A stretch of DNA of 64,000 bases from Moraxellaceae bacterium AER2_44_116 (GTDB taxonomy: Bacteria; Pseudomonadota; Gammaproteobacteria; Pseudomonadales; Moraxellaceae), in the NCBI GenBank assembly GCA_006546595.1, contig VIAD01000003.1, forward strand, positions 267,983 to 331,982, given 5' to 3'. The position numbers and the translations under genes were made by a program. Position 1 is the stretch's first letter. The number at the start of each line of letters is the position of its first letter. Positions 1 to 8,340 of this stretch are shown piece by piece. Below the pieces are notes generated by a model. The model was not told the origin of the DNA. It worked only from the letters and a program-made list of their open reading frames with translations, and made no database searches.

Positions 1-17
1 TTGCCTTGTGATAGAGA

Positions 18-33
18 TGGCATAATAATTGCT
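18..33 (+). promoter_or_regulatory. sigma-54-type promoter of glnA
   Basis: The sequence has TGGCA at 18-22 and TTGCT at 29-33, so the invariant GG (19-20) and GC (31-32) are exactly 10 bases apart, as the -24/-12 class requires. Transcription would start near 44-46 and leave a leader of about 260 bases before glnA. Nitrogen-controlled sigma-54 promoters are well known at glnA in Gammaproteobacteria. NtrC sites would be expected upstream, outside the window. Confidence 0.65.
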
Positions 34-243
34 TTTGCAGCCAACAGCGTTATCTTCTGTGTGTTGTGACTTGAGCATCGACATGAATCTGCTAAACTGC
101 GAGTGCTTTTTAGTGGTGCATTGGAAATAAGGCCATTTAGATAACAGTTTTGTTATTTATCGGTGTTTTTTCGTGAGTTGACGCGCTAAAGATAAGTAGA
201 ATCACTGTCAGAGAAAAAATTCCCGTCCAGTGACGAGAGCATC

Positions 244-261
244 TAACGGTGTAAACCGTTG
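244..261 (+). promoter_or_regulatory. Hairpin with GUAA tetraloop in the glnA leader
   Basis: AACGGT (245-250) pairs perfectly with ACCGTT (255-260) around a GTAA loop, with a U-G pair at the base. GUAA belongs to the stable GNRA tetraloop class. The hairpin ends 43 bases before the glnA start codon and leaves the ribosome site (GGAG, 292-295) free, so it is not an obvious occluder. A role in mRNA stability or protein binding is inference. Confidence 0.4.
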
Positions 262-304
262 TGATGAATATTTAGATTGCTGGTAATTTTTGGAGCAGAT
301 GTAA

Positions 305-1714
305 ATGACCAATAAAGTCCTAGACCTGATTAAACAAAATGAAGCCAAATGGGTTGATTTGCGTTTTACGGATATTCGCGGTAAAGAACAACACGTTTCT
401 TTCCCAGCCTATACTGTGGGTGAAGATACCTTTGTTCAAGGTAAAATGTTTGATGGTTCTTCTTTAGCAGGTTGGAAGGGTATTGAAGCTTCTGACATGA
501 TTTTGATGCCAGATCCAGAAACTGCGTTTATGGACCCGTTCTTTGATGAAGCCACTGTTGTTGTGACCTGTGACATCATCGAGCCATCGACGATGCAAGG
601 TTATGAGCGTGACCCACGTTCTATCGCTCGTCGTGCAGAAGAGTACTTAAAAGCCACAGGTATTGCTGATACGGCTTATTTTGGTCCAGAGCCAGAATTC
701 TTCGTGTTTGACGAAGTGAAGTGGGACATCGACATGAGCGGTGCTCGTCATACTATTTATGCCGAAGAAGCTGCTTGGTCAACCAACAAAGACTACGAAG
801 GCGGCAATACAGGCCATCGTCCACGCGTCAAAGGCGGTTACTTCCCCGTTCCTCCAATCGACTCTTCACAAGATTTGCGTGTTGCGATGTGTAATGCCAT
901 CGAAGCAATGGTTGGCGAAGGCAAACTTGAAGTTCACCATCACGAAGTGGCATCTTGCCAAAGTGAAATCGGTGTGGCTTTCAATACCTTAGTTCGCAAA
1001 GCTGACGAAGTACAAGTATTAAAATACGCAGTACATAACGTGGCTCATGCGTTTGGCAAAACAGCAACGTTTATGCCTAAGCCATTAGTTGGCGACAACG
1101 GTTCTGGTATGCACGTTCACCAATCGTTAAGCAAAAATGGCAAAAACTTGTTCTCTGGCGACCTCTACGGTGGTTTGTCTGAAACAGCATTGTTCTACAT
1201 CGGTGGTATCATCAAGCATGCTCGTGCCTTGAATGCGATTACTAATCCGTTGACCAACTCTTACAAGCGTTTAGTTCCGCATTATGAAGCGCCGATTAAA
1301 TTGGCTTACTCTGCGCGTAACCGTTCCGCATCCATCCGTATTCCTTACGTGAGCAGCCCTAAAGCTGTGCGTATCGAAACACGTTTCCCAGATCCAGGTG
1401 CAAACCCTTACTTATGTTTTGCTGCCTTGATGATGGCTGGTTTGGACGGGATCAAAAACAAAATCCATCCTGGTGATGCATCGGACAAAAACTTGTACGA
1501 TTTACCACCAGAAGAAGATGCGTTGATTCCAACCGTTGCTGAAAGTTTAGATCAAGCCTTGGAATGCTTAAAAGCTGACCACGCGTTCTTACTTGAAGGC
1601 GGCGTGTTTACGAAAGAGTTCCTCGAAGCGTATATCGATTTGAAAATGGAAGAAGTTCGTCGTCTCAACACGACTGTTCATCCTGTTGAATTTGATATGT
1701 ACTACAGTGTGTAA
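305..1714 (+). CDS. glnA: Glutamine synthetase type I (GlnA)
   Basis: Makes glutamine from glutamate, ammonia and ATP in the cytoplasm, the main entry of nitrogen. The 469-residue length equals that of the usual GSI-beta dodecamer subunit. The adenylylation loop NLYDLPPEE is present, placing the regulatory tyrosine at residue 398, so the enzyme should be switched off by the GlnE encoded two genes downstream. The start has GGAG at 292-295, nine bases upstream. A strong terminator follows the gene, so it is probably transcribed mostly alone from the sigma-54-type promoter at 18-33. Identification is secure from family knowledge. Confidence 0.98.
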   Translation: MTNKVLDLIKQNEAKWVDLRFTDIRGKEQHVSFPAYTVGEDTFVQGKMFDGSSLAGWKGIEASDMILMPDPETAFMDPFFDEATVVVTCDIIEPSTMQGYERDPRSIARRAEEYLKATGIADTAYFGPEPEFFVFDEVKWDIDMSGARHTIYAEEAAWSTNKDYEGGNTGHRPRVKGGYFPVPPIDSSQDLRVAMCNAIEAMVGEGKLEVHHHEVASCQSEIGVAFNTLVRKADEVQVLKYAVHNVAHAFGKTATFMPKPLVGDNGSGMHVHQSLSKNGKNLFSGDLYGGLSETALFYIGGIIKHARALNAITNPLTNSYKRLVPHYEAPIKLAYSARNRSASIRIPYVSSPKAVRIETRFPDPGANPYLCFAALMMAGLDGIKNKIHPGDASDKNLYDLPPEEDALIPTVAESLDQALECLKADHAFLLEGGVFTKEFLEAYIDLKMEEVRRLNTTVHPVEFDMYYSV

Positions 1715-1756
1715 TCATTAAATTGATTGTTCGGCTATAGTTATCTCACTTCGGTG

Positions 1757-1790
1757 ACAAAAAGGCTCATGTAAATGAGCCTTTTTTGTT
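1757..1790 (+). terminator. Rho-independent terminator after glnA
   Basis: A perfect stem AAAAAGGCTCAT / ATGAGCCTTTTT closes on a GTAA tetraloop (1771-1774) and runs into six T residues. It lies 45 bases after the glnA stop and before the DUF4124 gene. Confidence 0.9.
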
Positions 1791-1831
1791 TCTATAATGC
1801 TTAAAATAAATAGATTAAATTGAGGTGTGTG

Positions 1832-2353
1832 ATGCGTTATTTACCCCTAATTTTGTTGTGCGTGACAAGTTTGGCACAGGCAGGCATTTATAAAACGTAT
1901 GATAAAAATGGCAATGTTATTTTTTCTGATGCGCCGAGTAGTGACTCTCAAGAGGTCGAAGATAAGCCTGTCGCCACTATTCCTGCGTTGCCGAGGGCGA
2001 TCATTGATAAAAAAACACAATCGATTGCTAATAATAAATCAGCTACAGAGCCAACATCTTACAAAGTTACCGCCGCAAATATTAAAGCGAACGACACCTT
2101 CCGTAAAACAGACCCTGCATTAATCGCAACGATTCAGTTAGAGCCGCAATTATGGAAAGATCATCATTTAATGGTATTGTTAGATGGTAAACAAATAGGG
2201 CAGGACAATTTTTCACCCAAGATTGACCCAGCAATCCTAGAGCGCGGTCAACATCGTTTAGAAATTAACGTGCTCAGTAAAAATAAAAAGAGCGTTGCTA
2301 CGGAGGTCATAGACTTTTTTATTCAACAACCCAGTGCAATCAAAAAGAAGTAG
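1832..2353 (+). CDS. DUF4124 domain periplasmic protein
   Basis: A 173-residue protein with a clear signal peptide (MRYLPLILLCVTSLAQA). The DUF4124 module follows directly, with the typical pattern IYKTYDKNGNVIFSDAPS at about residues 19-36. The rest is hydrophilic and ends in a beta-rich tail. The ATG at 1832 is preferred over an in-frame TTG at 1820 because it has GAGGTG five bases upstream and begins the signal peptide exactly. A DUF4124 gene is often found next to glnA in pseudomonads, but the function is unknown. It lies only three bases before glnE, so the two are probably co-transcribed. Confidence 0.85.
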   Translation: MRYLPLILLCVTSLAQAGIYKTYDKNGNVIFSDAPSSDSQEVEDKPVATIPALPRAIIDKKTQSIANNKSATEPTSYKVTAANIKANDTFRKTDPALIATIQLEPQLWKDHHLMVLLDGKQIGQDNFSPKIDPAILERGQHRLEINVLSKNKKSVATEVIDFFIQQPSAIKKK

Positions 2354-2356
2354 GTC

Positions 2357-5242
2357 ATGATGGACAATGTACCCCAGCAATTACAACAACATATCCATCG
2401 TCAGTTTCAAGTGTGTACCGACGCTTTTGCACACGAAAATTTGTTGGCTGAGTGGCAAATCATTCAGCAAGCTCTCAGTTCTGAGTTGAGCCAATTAGCC
2501 ATTAGTAGCGATTACGCGTTGAAAACGATTAGCCAGTTTCCACGGGTTTTTTGGCGCATGTTTGAAAATAATGAGCTAACACAAGCACAACCCCGTCCGT
2601 ATTATCGCGAACAATTAAGCCGTGTGTTGGCAGATAAAACAACGGATTTTTTATGGATGCAAGCGATTCGCCAATATCGACAACAGGCGATGTTGCGTTG
2701 GGTGTATCGTGATGTGAACGGCTTATGCTCATTAGAAGAGTTGACCGATGAGTTATCCGCTTTTGCTGAGACGAGTATTGATGCGGCGATTGCTTATGCA
2801 GAAGTTCCTTTAATAGCACGTCATGGCCAACCCATCGGTGAAGAGTCACAACAACCACAGCAAATGGTTGTCATTGGTATGGGAAAATTTGGTGCACAAG
2901 AACTGAATTTATCGTCTGATATTGATTTGATTTTTAGTTATCCCGAAGCAGGCGAAACAACAGGCCGTGCGGTGATTAGCAATCAAGAGTTTTTTATTAA
3001 ACTGGGTCAAAGCATTATTCGCTTGTTAGATCAACAGACGGCTGATGGCTTCGTTTTTCGCATAGATATGCGTCTACGGCCTTGGGGTGATGGTAGTGCG
3101 TTAGCGTTGTCGTTTAATGCGATGGAGCGTTATTACGAGCAACATGGCCGTGAATGGGAGCGTTATGCGTTTATCAAAGCACGCGCCGTTGCGGGGAATT
3201 TGGCGCATGGCGATGAGTTGCTGACGACGCTCAAACCTTTCGTTTATCGTCGCTATATTGATTACAGTGCCTTTGCCGCTTTGCGTGAAATGAAGGCGAT
3301 GATTGAGCGCGAAGTGCGCCGTAAAGGCATGAAGGATAATATTAAGCTGGGTTCAGGTGGCATTCGTGATGTCGAATTTATCGCCCAAGCATTCCAGTTG
3401 ATTCGTGGTGGTGTACACAAATCGTTGCAGCAGCGGCCATTGATTCCCGTCTTACACGTTTTGGTTGACTTGCAATTATTGCCTGCTCTCGTTGCCGAGG
3501 ATTTAAGCCTCGCTTATCGTTTTTTAAGAATGGTTGAACATCGTATTCAAGCGTATAACGATCAACAAACACAAATGCTGCCTGTCGAGGATGTTGTGCG
3601 TTTACGTTTAGCCGTGAGTTTGGGCTTTAGCGATTGGGATGCATTTTATCAGGCATTAAATCATCATCGTGAAAAAATTAGTCTTCAGTTTCAGCATGTC
3701 ATCGTTGCGCGTAGTGAAGCCAAAACGGCAACGACACAGAGTGAATGTGCGCGGTTGTTATGGCTTGATGGCGCAGAAGATGCACTTTCTGCTCTCAAGA
3801 GCATTGGTTTTCGCGATGTTGAAACCACTCTGCAACAATTACAGCAATTGCGTAGCGGTCGGGCATTAAAAACCATGCCGCAACTGAGTCGAGTACGTCT
3901 TGACCAATTTATGCCGTTATTTATTGAGGCCGCAGGGCAGCATCCACAGGCTGATTTAGCCTTTAGCCGTTGTTTGCCATTAATAGAATCGGTATTGCGT
4001 CGAACGGCTTATTTAGTGATGCTGTTGGAAAACCCCTCAGCGTTACAACGTTTAATTATGTTGTGTGCCGCAAGCCCGTGGATTGCTGAAGAGTTAGCGC
4101 GTTATCCTGTTTTGTTAGATGAGTTGTTAAACGCTGATACCTTGTTTGCGCCACCACAAAAAACACAATTACTCTCTGAGTTGCGCCAACAACTGTTACG
4201 CATTCCGCAAGAAGACATTGAAGAGCAAATGCGTGTGTTGCGTATCTTCAAAAAAAGCCATGTCTTGCGTATTGCGGCTTCTGATTTGCAAGGCACATTA
4301 CCGTTAATGAAGGTGAGTGATTACTTATCGTGGGTTGCTGAATCCGTTTTAGAGTCTGTCATTGCCTTAGCATGGCAACATCTCACTGCTAAATATGGCT
4401 ATCCTAAACGTTTAGATGGCTCGGTGGCGACAGGTGATTTTATTATTTTAGGTTACGGAAAGTTAGGCGGTATTGAACTGGGTTATAGCTCTGACTTAGA
4501 TTTGGTTTTTATCCACGATACGGATAGCAGCGCGGATACAGATGGGCAAAAAGCGATTACAGGTGGCGAGTTTTATGCCCGTTTAGCGCAAAAAATGATT
4601 AGTTTGCTGACCACCGCAACGGCGGCAGGACAACTGTACGAAGTTGATATGCGCTTACGACCATCAGGTAATGCAGGCGCGCTGGTCAGTAGTGTCAAAG
4701 CCTTTATTGATTATCAGCAAAAGCAGGCATGGACGTGGGAGCATCAAGCCTTAGTGCGTGCGCGAGTGGTGGCGGGAGATCAGGACTTAGCGCAGACCTT
4801 TGCCGCGATTCGGCAGACGGTTTTGGCTCAGCCACGAGATGTATCGGCATTGCAAGCCGAGGTATTATCAATGCGGCAAAAAATGCGCGATCATTTGTCG
4901 AGTCAGGCTAAACATAAAAATAGCGCGATTTTTGATATAAAACACGATGCTGGGGGTATTGTTGACATCGAATTTATGGTGCAATACGGAGTTCTAGCGT
5001 GGGCGAGTGACTACCCCGAACTGACCCGCTATCCCGACAATGTGCGTATTTTGGATGGCTTTGCCGCCTGTGGCAAATTAAGCCTTGAGCAAGTGGATGC
5101 TCTGAAAGCGGCTTATCTAGAATATCGTGCCCGCAGTCACCGTTTGGCCTTAGCGCAACAACCCGCGCAAGTGCCCGATACGGAATTTATTGCCACGCGA
5201 ACATTGGTACAGCAATGTTGGCAGACATTATTATTGGCGTAG
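2357..5242 (+). CDS. glnE: Glutamine synthetase adenylyltransferase/adenylyl-removase (GlnE)
   Basis: Bifunctional enzyme that attaches or removes AMP on the GlnA tyrosine according to PII and glutamine signals. The 961 residues match the two-nucleotidyltransferase architecture. The N-terminal removase site GMGKFGAQELNLSSDIDL lies near residue 174 and the C-terminal adenylyltransferase site GYGKLGGIELGYSSDLDL near residue 699, both with intact DxD pairs. It begins three bases after the DUF4124 stop. Proximity to its substrate gene glnA makes a compact nitrogen-control module. Two adjacent ATGs (2357 and 2360) are possible starts. Confidence 0.97.
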   Translation: MMDNVPQQLQQHIHRQFQVCTDAFAHENLLAEWQIIQQALSSELSQLAISSDYALKTISQFPRVFWRMFENNELTQAQPRPYYREQLSRVLADKTTDFLWMQAIRQYRQQAMLRWVYRDVNGLCSLEELTDELSAFAETSIDAAIAYAEVPLIARHGQPIGEESQQPQQMVVIGMGKFGAQELNLSSDIDLIFSYPEAGETTGRAVISNQEFFIKLGQSIIRLLDQQTADGFVFRIDMRLRPWGDGSALALSFNAMERYYEQHGREWERYAFIKARAVAGNLAHGDELLTTLKPFVYRRYIDYSAFAALREMKAMIEREVRRKGMKDNIKLGSGGIRDVEFIAQAFQLIRGGVHKSLQQRPLIPVLHVLVDLQLLPALVAEDLSLAYRFLRMVEHRIQAYNDQQTQMLPVEDVVRLRLAVSLGFSDWDAFYQALNHHREKISLQFQHVIVARSEAKTATTQSECARLLWLDGAEDALSALKSIGFRDVETTLQQLQQLRSGRALKTMPQLSRVRLDQFMPLFIEAAGQHPQADLAFSRCLPLIESVLRRTAYLVMLLENPSALQRLIMLCAASPWIAEELARYPVLLDELLNADTLFAPPQKTQLLSELRQQLLRIPQEDIEEQMRVLRIFKKSHVLRIAASDLQGTLPLMKVSDYLSWVAESVLESVIALAWQHLTAKYGYPKRLDGSVATGDFIILGYGKLGGIELGYSSDLDLVFIHDTDSSADTDGQKAITGGEFYARLAQKMISLLTTATAAGQLYEVDMRLRPSGNAGALVSSVKAFIDYQQKQAWTWEHQALVRARVVAGDQDLAQTFAAIRQTVLAQPRDVSALQAEVLSMRQKMRDHLSSQAKHKNSAIFDIKHDAGGIVDIEFMVQYGVLAWASDYPELTRYPDNVRILDGFAACGKLSLEQVDALKAAYLEYRARSHRLALAQQPAQVPDTEFIATRTLVQQCWQTLLLA

Positions 5243-5300
5243 CTTGAGTTTTAACTCAACACACAACACAAAATTACCGCAATTTTTTGGAGAAAATACT

Positions 5301-6230
5301 GTGATCAGTATGGCAGATCGTGATGGTTTAATTTGGTTTGATGGTGAAATGGTTGATTGGCGTGAGGCAAAAATCCACGTCTTAACACACACTTTGCATT
5401 ATGGTATGGGCGTATTTGAAGGCGTTCGTGCTTATGAAACCGCCGAAGGTACAGCGATTTTTCGCTTGAAAGAACATACTCAACGTTTGTTAAATTCGGC
5501 CAAAATTTTTCAAATGAATGTGCCTTATGATTTAGCAACACTCATGGATGCTCAACGTGCAGTCGTTCGTGAAAACAATCTAGCCTCAGGTTATTTACGT
5601 CCCATTATCTGGATTGGTTCAGAAAAAATGGGTATTGCTGCCAAAAACAATAAAATCCACGTCGCTATTGCGGCATGGCCGTGGGGGGCGTATTTGGGCG
5701 AAGATGGCATGACCAAAGGAATTCGCGTGAAAACCTCGTCATTTACTCATCATCAGCCGAACATTACCATGTGTAAAGCCAAAGCGGTGGGTAACTATCC
5801 TGTCTCTATTTTGGCGCATCAAGAAGTGGCCACCAATGGCTATGATGAAGCAATGTTATTAGACCCACACGGTTTTGTCTGCCAAGGCGCGGGTGAAAAT
5901 GTGTTTTTGGTCAAAAATGGCGAGCTACATACCCCAGAATTGGGTGGTGGTGGTTTAGATGGTATTACCCGTCAAACCGTCATTAAATTTGCCAAAGATT
6001 TGGGTATTCCTGTGTTCGAGCGACGCATTACTCGCGACGAGTTTTACATTGCCGATGAAGCATTTTTTACAGGTACAGCTGCGGAAGTCACCCCGATTCG
6101 TGAGTATGATGATCGTCCTATTGGTACGGGTGTCCGTGGCGAGATGACGGCCAAATTGCAACAGTTATTTTTTGATACAGTGAATGGCAAAAATGCCACC
6201 TATAAAGATTGGTTGACCTTTGTGAAGTAA
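5301..6230 (+). CDS. ilvE: Branched-chain amino acid aminotransferase (IlvE)
   Basis: Last step of valine, leucine and isoleucine synthesis, transferring the amino group from glutamate with PLP. The 309 residues fit the bacterial class IV aminotransferases. The PLP lysine is K161 in CKAKAVGNY, followed by the phosphate-binding QGAGENVFLV. The GTG at 5301 is chosen because GGAG (5289-5292) is eight bases upstream; the ATG at 5310 is too far from it. In Acinetobacter the lipo-oligosaccharide outer-core locus starts directly after ilvE, and here too sugar genes follow. Confidence 0.95.
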   Translation: MISMADRDGLIWFDGEMVDWREAKIHVLTHTLHYGMGVFEGVRAYETAEGTAIFRLKEHTQRLLNSAKIFQMNVPYDLATLMDAQRAVVRENNLASGYLRPIIWIGSEKMGIAAKNNKIHVAIAAWPWGAYLGEDGMTKGIRVKTSSFTHHQPNITMCKAKAVGNYPVSILAHQEVATNGYDEAMLLDPHGFVCQGAGENVFLVKNGELHTPELGGGGLDGITRQTVIKFAKDLGIPVFERRITRDEFYIADEAFFTGTAAEVTPIREYDDRPIGTGVRGEMTAKLQQLFFDTVNGKNATYKDWLTFVK

Positions 6231-6255
6231 GTGAAATGCACCTTCATTAGCTTGT

Positions 6256-6295
6256 CTCCCTCTCCATGAGGGAGAGGGGTTGGGGTGAGGGTTAG
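6256..6295. repeat. Dispersed hairpin repeat, CCCTCTCC family, copy 1
   Basis: CCCTCTCC (6258-6265) faces GGAGAGGG (6271-6278), followed by TTGGGGTGAGGGTT. The same arrangement recurs twice at 40687-40823. Similar hairpin repeats are widely scattered in proteobacterial intergenic DNA. It lies just after ilvE and could form an RNA hairpin, but it lacks a T-run. Confidence 0.75.
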
Positions 6296-6367
6296 ATGTA
6301 GCCCGCAAGGATTGCGGGACAAACATACGCCATGCCGTTAAATCCCGTGTTATCACACGGGCTACGC
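6296..6367. repeat. Double-hairpin repeat with GTAGCCCG/CGGGCTAC ends
   Basis: The element is bounded by GTAGCCCG (6298-6305) and its complement CGGGCTAC (6359-6366). Inside are two hairpins: CCCGCAA-GGA-TTGCGGG (6302-6318) and CCCGTGT-TATC-ACACGGG (6344-6361). This resembles the GTAGCCCG repeats common between genes in Gammaproteobacteria. It fills the gap between ilvE and the first polysaccharide gene. Confidence 0.7.
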
Positions 6368-6379
6368 TAGATATCAATT

Positions 6380-7309
6380 ATGCCCCTGACTTCATCCCCC
6401 CAGTCGCCCTTAATTATTTGGCAGTTTGTTGATGGCAAATCAGGCCATGAACAACAAAGCTTAGGCTTGACGCGTGCGCTTGCTTGTTACCTTCCTGTGC
6501 AAACGATTAACATTGATATTCGGCAACATCCTATTGGCGTGATGGATTTAATTCTCAAACGTTTGCCGCTTGACTATCCTTTACCACAATATGTTGTCGG
6601 TGCAGGTCATCGTACACATTTAGCGTTGCTGACGGCAAAACGCGTGACAAAAGCTAAATCAATCGTGTTAATGAAGCCTTCTTTGCCTGTCACATGGTTT
6701 GATTATGCACTGATTCCCGAGCACGATAGCCCAACACCACGGGCTAATGTGTTGGCAACCCGAGGGGTACTAAATGCCATTCAACCGAGCACACAGCTAA
6801 ATGCTAAAAAAGGCGTTATGCTGCTAGGGGGCGCATCGAAGCGACATGGTTGGGACGACAAATTGTTAGTCACTCAAATGAAAGCGGTACTTGCTGCAAC
6901 ACCTGAAATGACATGGCAAATCAGTACATCTCGGCGGACTCCTGAACATATTTTATTGGAAATTCGTCATATTGCTCCGCATGCAAAAGTATGGTCAGCT
7001 AATGAAACGCCTCAAGGTTGGGTGGCGGCACAGTTACAAGAAGCGGGACAGGTATGGGTCACAGAAGACAGTATTTCGATGTTATACGAAGCCCTTACCG
7101 CAGGGGCGCAAGTCGGTGTTTTAGCCGTACCCCGTTTACAAACGGATAGAATTACGGCCGCAATAGATGAGTTAATCAAGCAACAGTGTTTAACCCCGTT
7201 TACACAATGGCAAGAACAACAGCAACTTGCTCCTGCACACCATTTTTGTGAGGCGGATAGAGCAGCACGTTGGTTATTGGAGCAAGAAGGATTATGGATA
7301 AGCGATTAA
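6380..7309 (+). CDS. ELM1-family (Mito_fiss_Elm1) protein, probable glycosyltransferase
   Basis: A 309-residue protein that starts IWQFVDGKSGHEQQSLGL, the hallmark of the family named after plant ELM1. Bacterial members sit in LPS gene clusters and have a GT-B-like fold pattern. The C-terminal part, WVTEDSISMLYEALTAG (residues about 233-249), resembles the donor-binding region of GT-B enzymes. A role in outer-core sugar transfer is inference, and the mitochondrial name is historical. It is the first gene of the polysaccharide run and its end overlaps the next gene. No clear ribosome site precedes the ATG. Confidence 0.75.
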   Translation: MPLTSSPQSPLIIWQFVDGKSGHEQQSLGLTRALACYLPVQTINIDIRQHPIGVMDLILKRLPLDYPLPQYVVGAGHRTHLALLTAKRVTKAKSIVLMKPSLPVTWFDYALIPEHDSPTPRANVLATRGVLNAIQPSTQLNAKKGVMLLGGASKRHGWDDKLLVTQMKAVLAATPEMTWQISTSRRTPEHILLEIRHIAPHAKVWSANETPQGWVAAQLQEAGQVWVTEDSISMLYEALTAGAQVGVLAVPRLQTDRITAAIDELIKQQCLTPFTQWQEQQQLAPAHHFCEADRAARWLLEQEGLWISD

Positions 7310-8340
7310 GAATCGTCCACATCATGACCGCCACAGGTGGTGTCATGGGTGAAGTAGAGAGACATACCTTTGACTTATGTTCAGCCCTTGCCGAAAAGCA
7401 CGAAGTCCATTTATTAGCCGATAAGCCTTATATGGCGACTTGTCCAAAAAACGTTATTTTTCATGCCATTGATTTTAGGCAAAGCCAATGGAATCCGTGG
7501 TTGTATTGGCAAATAGCTCAACTTATTAATCACCTTCAGCCCCAGCTTATTCATGCACAGTCGGCAAGGGCTTCTTATTTACTCAGTAAGATGAAGTGGT
7601 TTTTTCAACATGTCATTTTTGTTGCTACGACACACCGCCTTAAAACGAATCATCACGCCTACGCATTGATGGATGGTGTGATTGCGACCAATACATCATT
7701 GGTAGCAGACGTATCAGATGAAAAAGTACGGGTTATTTATCATGGCTCAAAACCACCTTTCGCATTAACGCCCCATGAAAAAAAAGGAATTAAGTTAAGG
7801 CTATTGGCAGGGCGAGAACAGCCATTAATCATGACGGTGGGGCATTTTTTAGCAAGCGAGGGACTTGATGTATTGCTTCGTGCTTGTGTCGATGTCGATG
7901 CGAAATTGCTGATTGTTGGCGATGGCGTTGAGCGTAAACGTTTAGAAAAACTGACGAAAACACTGAAACTAGAACAGCAAGTGCAATGGTTGGGGCAGCG
8001 TAAAGATATTGGACAGTTATTGCAGTCGGTGGATTTATGTGTCATTTCGTCGATGAATGACGAGTTCCCATCAATCATGACGGACGCTTTGCAAGTGGGT
8101 TGTCCTGTCATTGCAACGGATACGGGGGGAGTGAAAGATTGGTTATCTGAGGGATTGTTATGTCCTGCAAATAATGTCGAAGCCTTGCATAGTTTACTCT
8201 GTGATACACTACGTCGTTTACCACTCTTGCGTAAAAATTATTTGCCGATATTCTTGCGTGCACAACAAGAATTAACGCTTGCGACGATGGCGCAACGCAC
8301 CCAAGATTTCTATTTAGCCTTACTGGAACAACGTCGATGA
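7294..8340 (+). CDS. Glycosyltransferase family 4
   Basis: A 348-residue GT-B enzyme. The N-terminal acceptor domain starts RIVHIMTATGGVMGEVERH. The donor domain contains VGHFLASEGLDVLL and the E-x7-E-like stretch DEFPSIMTDALQVGCPV, followed by ATDTGG. The ATG at 7294 is used because it begins the first beta strand; it overlaps the preceding gene by 16 bases, suggesting translational coupling. The first half is strikingly similar to the glycosyltransferase at 17330 (shared DF-QS-W-P-LYWQ and IIHAQ/LIHAQ patterns), so the two are probably ancient paralogs. Donor and acceptor sugars are unknown. Confidence 0.85.
   Translation: MDKRLRIVHIMTATGGVMGEVERHTFDLCSALAEKHEVHLLADKPYMATCPKNVIFHAIDFRQSQWNPWLYWQIAQLINHLQPQLIHAQSARASYLLSKMKWFFQHVIFVATTHRLKTNHHAYALMDGVIATNTSLVADVSDEKVRVIYHGSKPPFALTPHEKKGIKLRLLAGREQPLIMTVGHFLASEGLDVLLRACVDVDAKLLIVGDGVERKRLEKLTKTLKLEQQVQWLGQRKDIGQLLQSVDLCVISSMNDEFPSIMTDALQVGCPVIATDTGGVKDWLSEGLLCPANNVEALHSLLCDTLRRLPLLRKNYLPIFLRAQQELTLATMAQRTQDFYLALLEQRR

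Noticed and set aside
104..120. NtrC-site-like dyad TGC...GGTGCA downstream of the glnA promoter
   Set aside because: Only one half matches well, and it lies downstream of the likely start point.
5190..5300. Longer N-terminal extension of IlvE overlapping glnE
   Set aside because: GGAG before GTG 5301 and the normal family length support the shorter form.
6380..7309. Mitochondrial fission role of the ELM1-like protein
   Set aside because: The name comes from a plant relative; the bacterial gene lies in a glycan cluster.
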